DNA of 64,000 bases from Phosphitispora fastidiosa (GTDB lineage Bacteria; Bacillota; Thermincolia; Thermincolales; UBA2595): contig NZ_JAHHUL010000006.1 of the NCBI RefSeq assembly GCF_019008365.1, forward strand, positions 1-64,000. Reading direction: 5' to 3'. Shown piece by piece: positions 61,684-64,000 of the stretch. Numbering within the stretch: the first letter of the stretch is position 1; the number at the start of each line of letters is the position of its first letter. A program made the position numbers and the translations under genes. The notes beneath the pieces were generated by a model. The model did not search any database. It was not told the origin of the DNA and saw only the letters and a list, made by a program, of their open reading frames with translations.

Positions 61684-61787
61684 TGATGAGCAAAACAGTG
61701 GACCGGGATTTGAACGAAAAAGAGGACTCGGCCAGCGGCCTTAAATTATTCCTGTTAATATTACTAATGAAAATGATTACAAGGTAG
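61683..61787 (+). CDS. Small hydrophobic-tailed protein
   Basis: A 34-aa frame whose ATG overlaps the previous stop (TGATG at 61681-61685). The N-terminal half is charged (DRDLNEKED), the C-terminal half a short membrane-like helix (LKLFLLILLMKMI). The overlap suggests translational coupling; the terminator starts at its stop codon. Composition and context support it, but conservation is untested. Confidence 0.45.
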   Translation: MMSKTVDRDLNEKEDSASGLKLFLLILLMKMITR

Positions 61788-61816
61788 AATGCCCGGAAGG
61801 CATTCCCTTTTTTTTA
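61787..61816 (+). terminator. Intrinsic terminator
   Basis: 7-bp stem GAATGCC (61787-61793) with GGCATTC (61799-61805), then a T run to 61816. Confidence 0.8.
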
Positions 61817-61843
61817 ATACCCCAAAAAAGGAATCAGGAAATA

Positions 61844-61852
61844 TTTGTCGAA
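61844..61852 (+). promoter_or_regulatory. Possible Spo0A box
   Basis: TTTGTCGAA matches the 0A box consensus. It lies 45 nt before the sensor-regulator gene; TGTCGAA also occurs at 52363-52369 upstream of fdhA. Confidence 0.3.
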
Positions 61853-61896
61853 ATATTGTCAAAAAATCAAAAAGGAGAGCACAATGAGGTGTAATA

Positions 61897-64000
61897 ATGA
61901 GTGTTGTTGTTACAATTTCAGAAAAGTGCCAAACCTGCTATTCATGTGTGCGGAACTGCCCTGCTAAAGCAATCAAGGTAGAGGATGGGCAGGCCAAAAT
62001 TGTTGAGGAACGGTGTGTCAGCTGCGGCAACTGTGTGCGGGTATGTGCTCAGAAAGCAAAAAAAATCGATACTATAGATATTGATATGGTTAGGGTATTT
62101 CTAAAAACCAAGAATACCGTTGCCATGCTGGCGCCTTCTTTTCCGGCAGCTTTTCCAGGTATTGAGGTTAAGGAATTGTTTTCGGCACTATACGGACTGG
62201 GGTTCAGCTCAATAGTGGAAGTGACCCAGGGGATAGAGCTTACAGTTCCCAGATATCAACAGTACCTTAGCGAAAACTGGGGGACTGTTATTGCTTCATA
62301 TTGTCCTGCTGTGGTAGGGCTTATCGAGAAGCATTACCCAAACCTTATCCCCATGCTGGCACCCATAGATTCAGCTGTAATGGCAACAGCCAAACTGGTA
62401 AGATTGAAGCAGAAAAAGGTGCAAGTAGTCTTTATTGGACCTTGTGTGGCCAAAAAAGAGGAATCCCGGAGTGATGAAAGGAATCTGGTCAATGCAGTAC
62501 TGACATTTCGTGAGTTGAAATGCCTTTTCCGTGAGCAGGGCATTGAATTGGAAGGGGAAAAAGGGTTCCTCCCAGAGTCCGGGGAGTTTCTGCCCAGCCT
62601 GTTTCCTGTTTCCGGGGGACTCCTGAAAAACCTTGGCCTGAATAACGAGATTGTTCCTGAACTGTCTGTGGTGGAAGGAAAAGACGACTGTGTGGAGGTT
62701 ATTCAAAACCTGAGTAACGGTAAAATAGCGCCCAGGTTTCTGGATATCCTTTATTGCAAGGGATGTGTCGATGGCCCTGAGATAGATACAGATGTGGACT
62801 TCTTCACCCGCAAGGAACTGGTGCTGCGGCACGCCAAGGCTGCCTGTTCCTATTTCAAAAACGGTATGCCTGAACTGGAGTTAAGCCGAAAGTTTTCAGA
62901 CCGCTCAGTTCCTTTGCAGTATCCCTCGGAAAATGAAATCCGGGAGATTCTTAAACATACATACAAGACTGCTCCCGAGGATGAACTGAACTGCGGGTCA
63001 TGTGGCTACAATACCTGTCGTGATAAGGCTGTGGCGGTTTACCAGGGGCTGGCGGAAATCGATATGTGTCTCCCGTACCTGCTAAATAAGTCACGCGGTG
63101 AAATTGAGTACTACAGGGACAGGCTCAATTTTCCCCAAGCAACCAGATATATACTTGATACCATTATCGGGGAAAGTCCGGTTATCAGCAGCTTGAAGCG
63201 ATTGATCGAAAAAGCGGCGGCAAGTGACTCAACTGTGCTGATACAGGGTGAAAGCGGTGTCGGGAAGGAGATAGTGGCACAGGCTATCCATAATATCAGT
63301 TCCCGCAGCAAAAGCCCCTTTGTTCCCATAAACTGTGCAGCCGTACCGGAATTGCTCTTAGAATCCGAGTTGTTCGGCTATGAAGAGGGGGCCTTTACCG
63401 GAGCCAGGAAGGGTGGCAAGCCCGGAAAGTTTGAGCTTGCTAATGGTGGGACCATACTTCTTGACGAGATAGGGGATCTTCCCCTCAGTATGCAGGCAAA
63501 GCTGCTGAGGGTGGTACAGGAAAGGGAGTTTGAGAGGGTAGGAGGGACCCGGGTAATTAAGTTTGATGTACGGGTTATCGCAGCTACCAATAGAGACCTG
63601 CGAAAACTTATCGCAGAAGGTAAATTCCGGATTGACCTGTTTTACAGGCTAAATGTGCTGCCACTTTATGTTTCGTCCCTAAGGGAAAGAAAACATGACA
63701 TTCCTCTTTTGATAGGTCATTTTATTGAGAAGATATCCAAAGAAAAAAACATCTCTCCCAAAATAATTTCTGAAGAGGCCATGGAACTGCTGTTGAAATA
63801 TAGCTGGCCGGGTAATGTCAGGGAATTGGAAAACATTACGGAACGTGCCCTTTTTCTTACAGAGGGAACCGTGGTTCGTCCCGAATCACTCCCGCCACAG
63901 ATACAAGTGCTGGGTAAGGACGGGACAACCAATGAATTCAGACCAATGAAGGATGCTGTAAAAGAAGTGGAACGTCGTTTAGTATTAGAGGCCCTGCACA
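61897..64000 (+). CDS. Ferredoxin/[FeFe]-hydrogenase-like/sigma-54 AAA+ activator (runs off window)
   Basis: At least 701 codons, no stop before the window end. Two [4Fe-4S] motifs: CQTCYSCVRNCP (residues 11-22) and CVSCGNCVRVCA (45-56). Residues ~75-300 resemble the H-cluster domain of [FeFe]-hydrogenase: SYCPAVVGLIEKH, IGPCVAKKEE (L2 motif) and YCKGCVDGP (L3, one residue shorter than CxxxC). Next a Cys cluster CGSCGYNTCRDKAV (~370). The AAA+ domain follows: Walker A GESGVGKE, GAFTGA for contacting sigma-54, Walker B LLDEIGDLP, and SWPGNVRELEN. The DNA-binding helix should lie beyond the edge. ATG 61897 after GAGGTG. It likely couples a redox or H2 signal to sigma-54 genes. Confidence 0.9.
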   Translation, partial: MSVVVTISEKCQTCYSCVRNCPAKAIKVEDGQAKIVEERCVSCGNCVRVCAQKAKKIDTIDIDMVRVFLKTKNTVAMLAPSFPAAFPGIEVKELFSALYGLGFSSIVEVTQGIELTVPRYQQYLSENWGTVIASYCPAVVGLIEKHYPNLIPMLAPIDSAVMATAKLVRLKQKKVQVVFIGPCVAKKEESRSDERNLVNAVLTFRELKCLFREQGIELEGEKGFLPESGEFLPSLFPVSGGLLKNLGLNNEIVPELSVVEGKDDCVEVIQNLSNGKIAPRFLDILYCKGCVDGPEIDTDVDFFTRKELVLRHAKAACSYFKNGMPELELSRKFSDRSVPLQYPSENEIREILKHTYKTAPEDELNCGSCGYNTCRDKAVAVYQGLAEIDMCLPYLLNKSRGEIEYYRDRLNFPQATRYILDTIIGESPVISSLKRLIEKAAASDSTVLIQGESGVGKEIVAQAIHNISSRSKSPFVPINCAAVPELLLESELFGYEEGAFTGARKGGKPGKFELANGGTILLDEIGDLPLSMQAKLLRVVQEREFERVGGTRVIKFDVRVIAATNRDLRKLIAEGKFRIDLFYRLNVLPLYVSSLRERKHDIPLLIGHFIEKISKEKNISPKIISEEAMELLLKYSWPGNVRELENITERALFLTEGTVVRPESLPPQIQVLGKDGTTNEFRPMKDAVKEVERRLVLEALH

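Noticed and set aside
61884-61967. 27-codon Cys-rich frame starting at ATG 61884
   Set aside because: It overlaps the start of the hydrogenase-like regulator in another frame; its Cys codons are out-of-frame readings of that gene. It has a fair ribosome site but no independent support.
1-64000. CRISPR arrays, rRNA or tRNA genes, prophage
   Set aside because: No regularly spaced 25-40 nt repeats, no tRNA-like cloverleaf with TTCGA arm that I could identify, no rRNA signature and no phage structural genes. A tRNA-Sec gene was looked for near selB and not seen.

Overview
The window looks like chromosome of an anaerobic, menaquinone-containing, probably spore-forming Firmicute, most like the Desulfotomaculum/Pelotomaculum (Peptococcaceae) group. 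The grounds are strong AGGAGG ribosome sites with many GTG/TTG starts, TTGACA/TATAAT promoters, HdrB/HdrC proteins, futalosine-type menaquinone genes, a tungstate transporter, a selenocysteine formate dehydrogenase, SLH-domain surface protease and a hydrogenase-like sigma-54 activator. Genus is inference; no rRNA or tRNA gene was seen.

Layout. 1-3.9 kb is a decayed mobile/toxin-antitoxin island: cut-off tyrosine recombinase, Fic/VbhA pair (Fic with Gln at the catalytic His position), deleted IS110-type transposase, acetyltransferase scrap, HicAB locus with frameshifted hicA, and an IS91-type scrap. 4-8.5 kb: small proteins, a GNAT, then a ModE-type regulator with a palindromic operator and the tupABC tungstate transporter. 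8.5-12.6 kb: Cu/Zn superoxide dismutase, then a leftward glycine betaine/choline ABC transporter with its GntR neighbour. 12.8-28.7 kb: a long rightward housekeeping run (priA, def, fmt, zinc metallopeptidase, rsmB, rlmN, two FHA proteins, PP2C phosphatase, ftsW-type, pbpA-type, PASTA kinase, rsgA, rpe), broken only by a ~320-bp inverted repeat at 16.8-17.1 kb. 28.7-34.1 kb: HDAC-like deacetylase, large SLH subtilase, tandem-repeat coiled-coil protein. 34.2-38.9 kb: FMN-riboswitch riboflavin operon ribD-ribE-ribBA-ribH plus a FAH-family gene. 39-42.7 kb: speD, a long hairpin element, hdrC-hdrB and an HD-GYP protein.

42.8-58.1 kb forms a coherent respiratory block: menaquinone genes (a polyprenyl-synthase-like/MenG fusion, prenyltransferase, UbiX, mqnE, mqnA, mqnC), then tatA-tatC, selB, and fdhA(Sec)-fdhB-fdhC-fdhE. 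It would supply the quinone, the export machinery, the selenocysteine elongation factor and the enzyme for extracytoplasmic formate oxidation to menaquinone; the TupABC system at 5.6-8.4 kb could supply tungsten. fdhA reads through an in-frame TGA at 53172-53174 followed by a textbook bacterial SECIS hairpin, so it is one gene of 52581-55622 and not two fragments.

58.3-64 kb: a response regulator-GGDEF protein, LarA-family protein behind a structured leader, YbaB, two unknown small genes, and at the right edge a gene for a ferredoxin/[FeFe]-hydrogenase-like/sigma-54 AAA+ fusion that runs out of the window. The most unusual items are this sensor fusion, the prenyl-synthase-like/MenG fusion without either Asp-rich motif, the two long inverted-repeat elements, and a recurring pattern of short tandem duplications that span stop codons.
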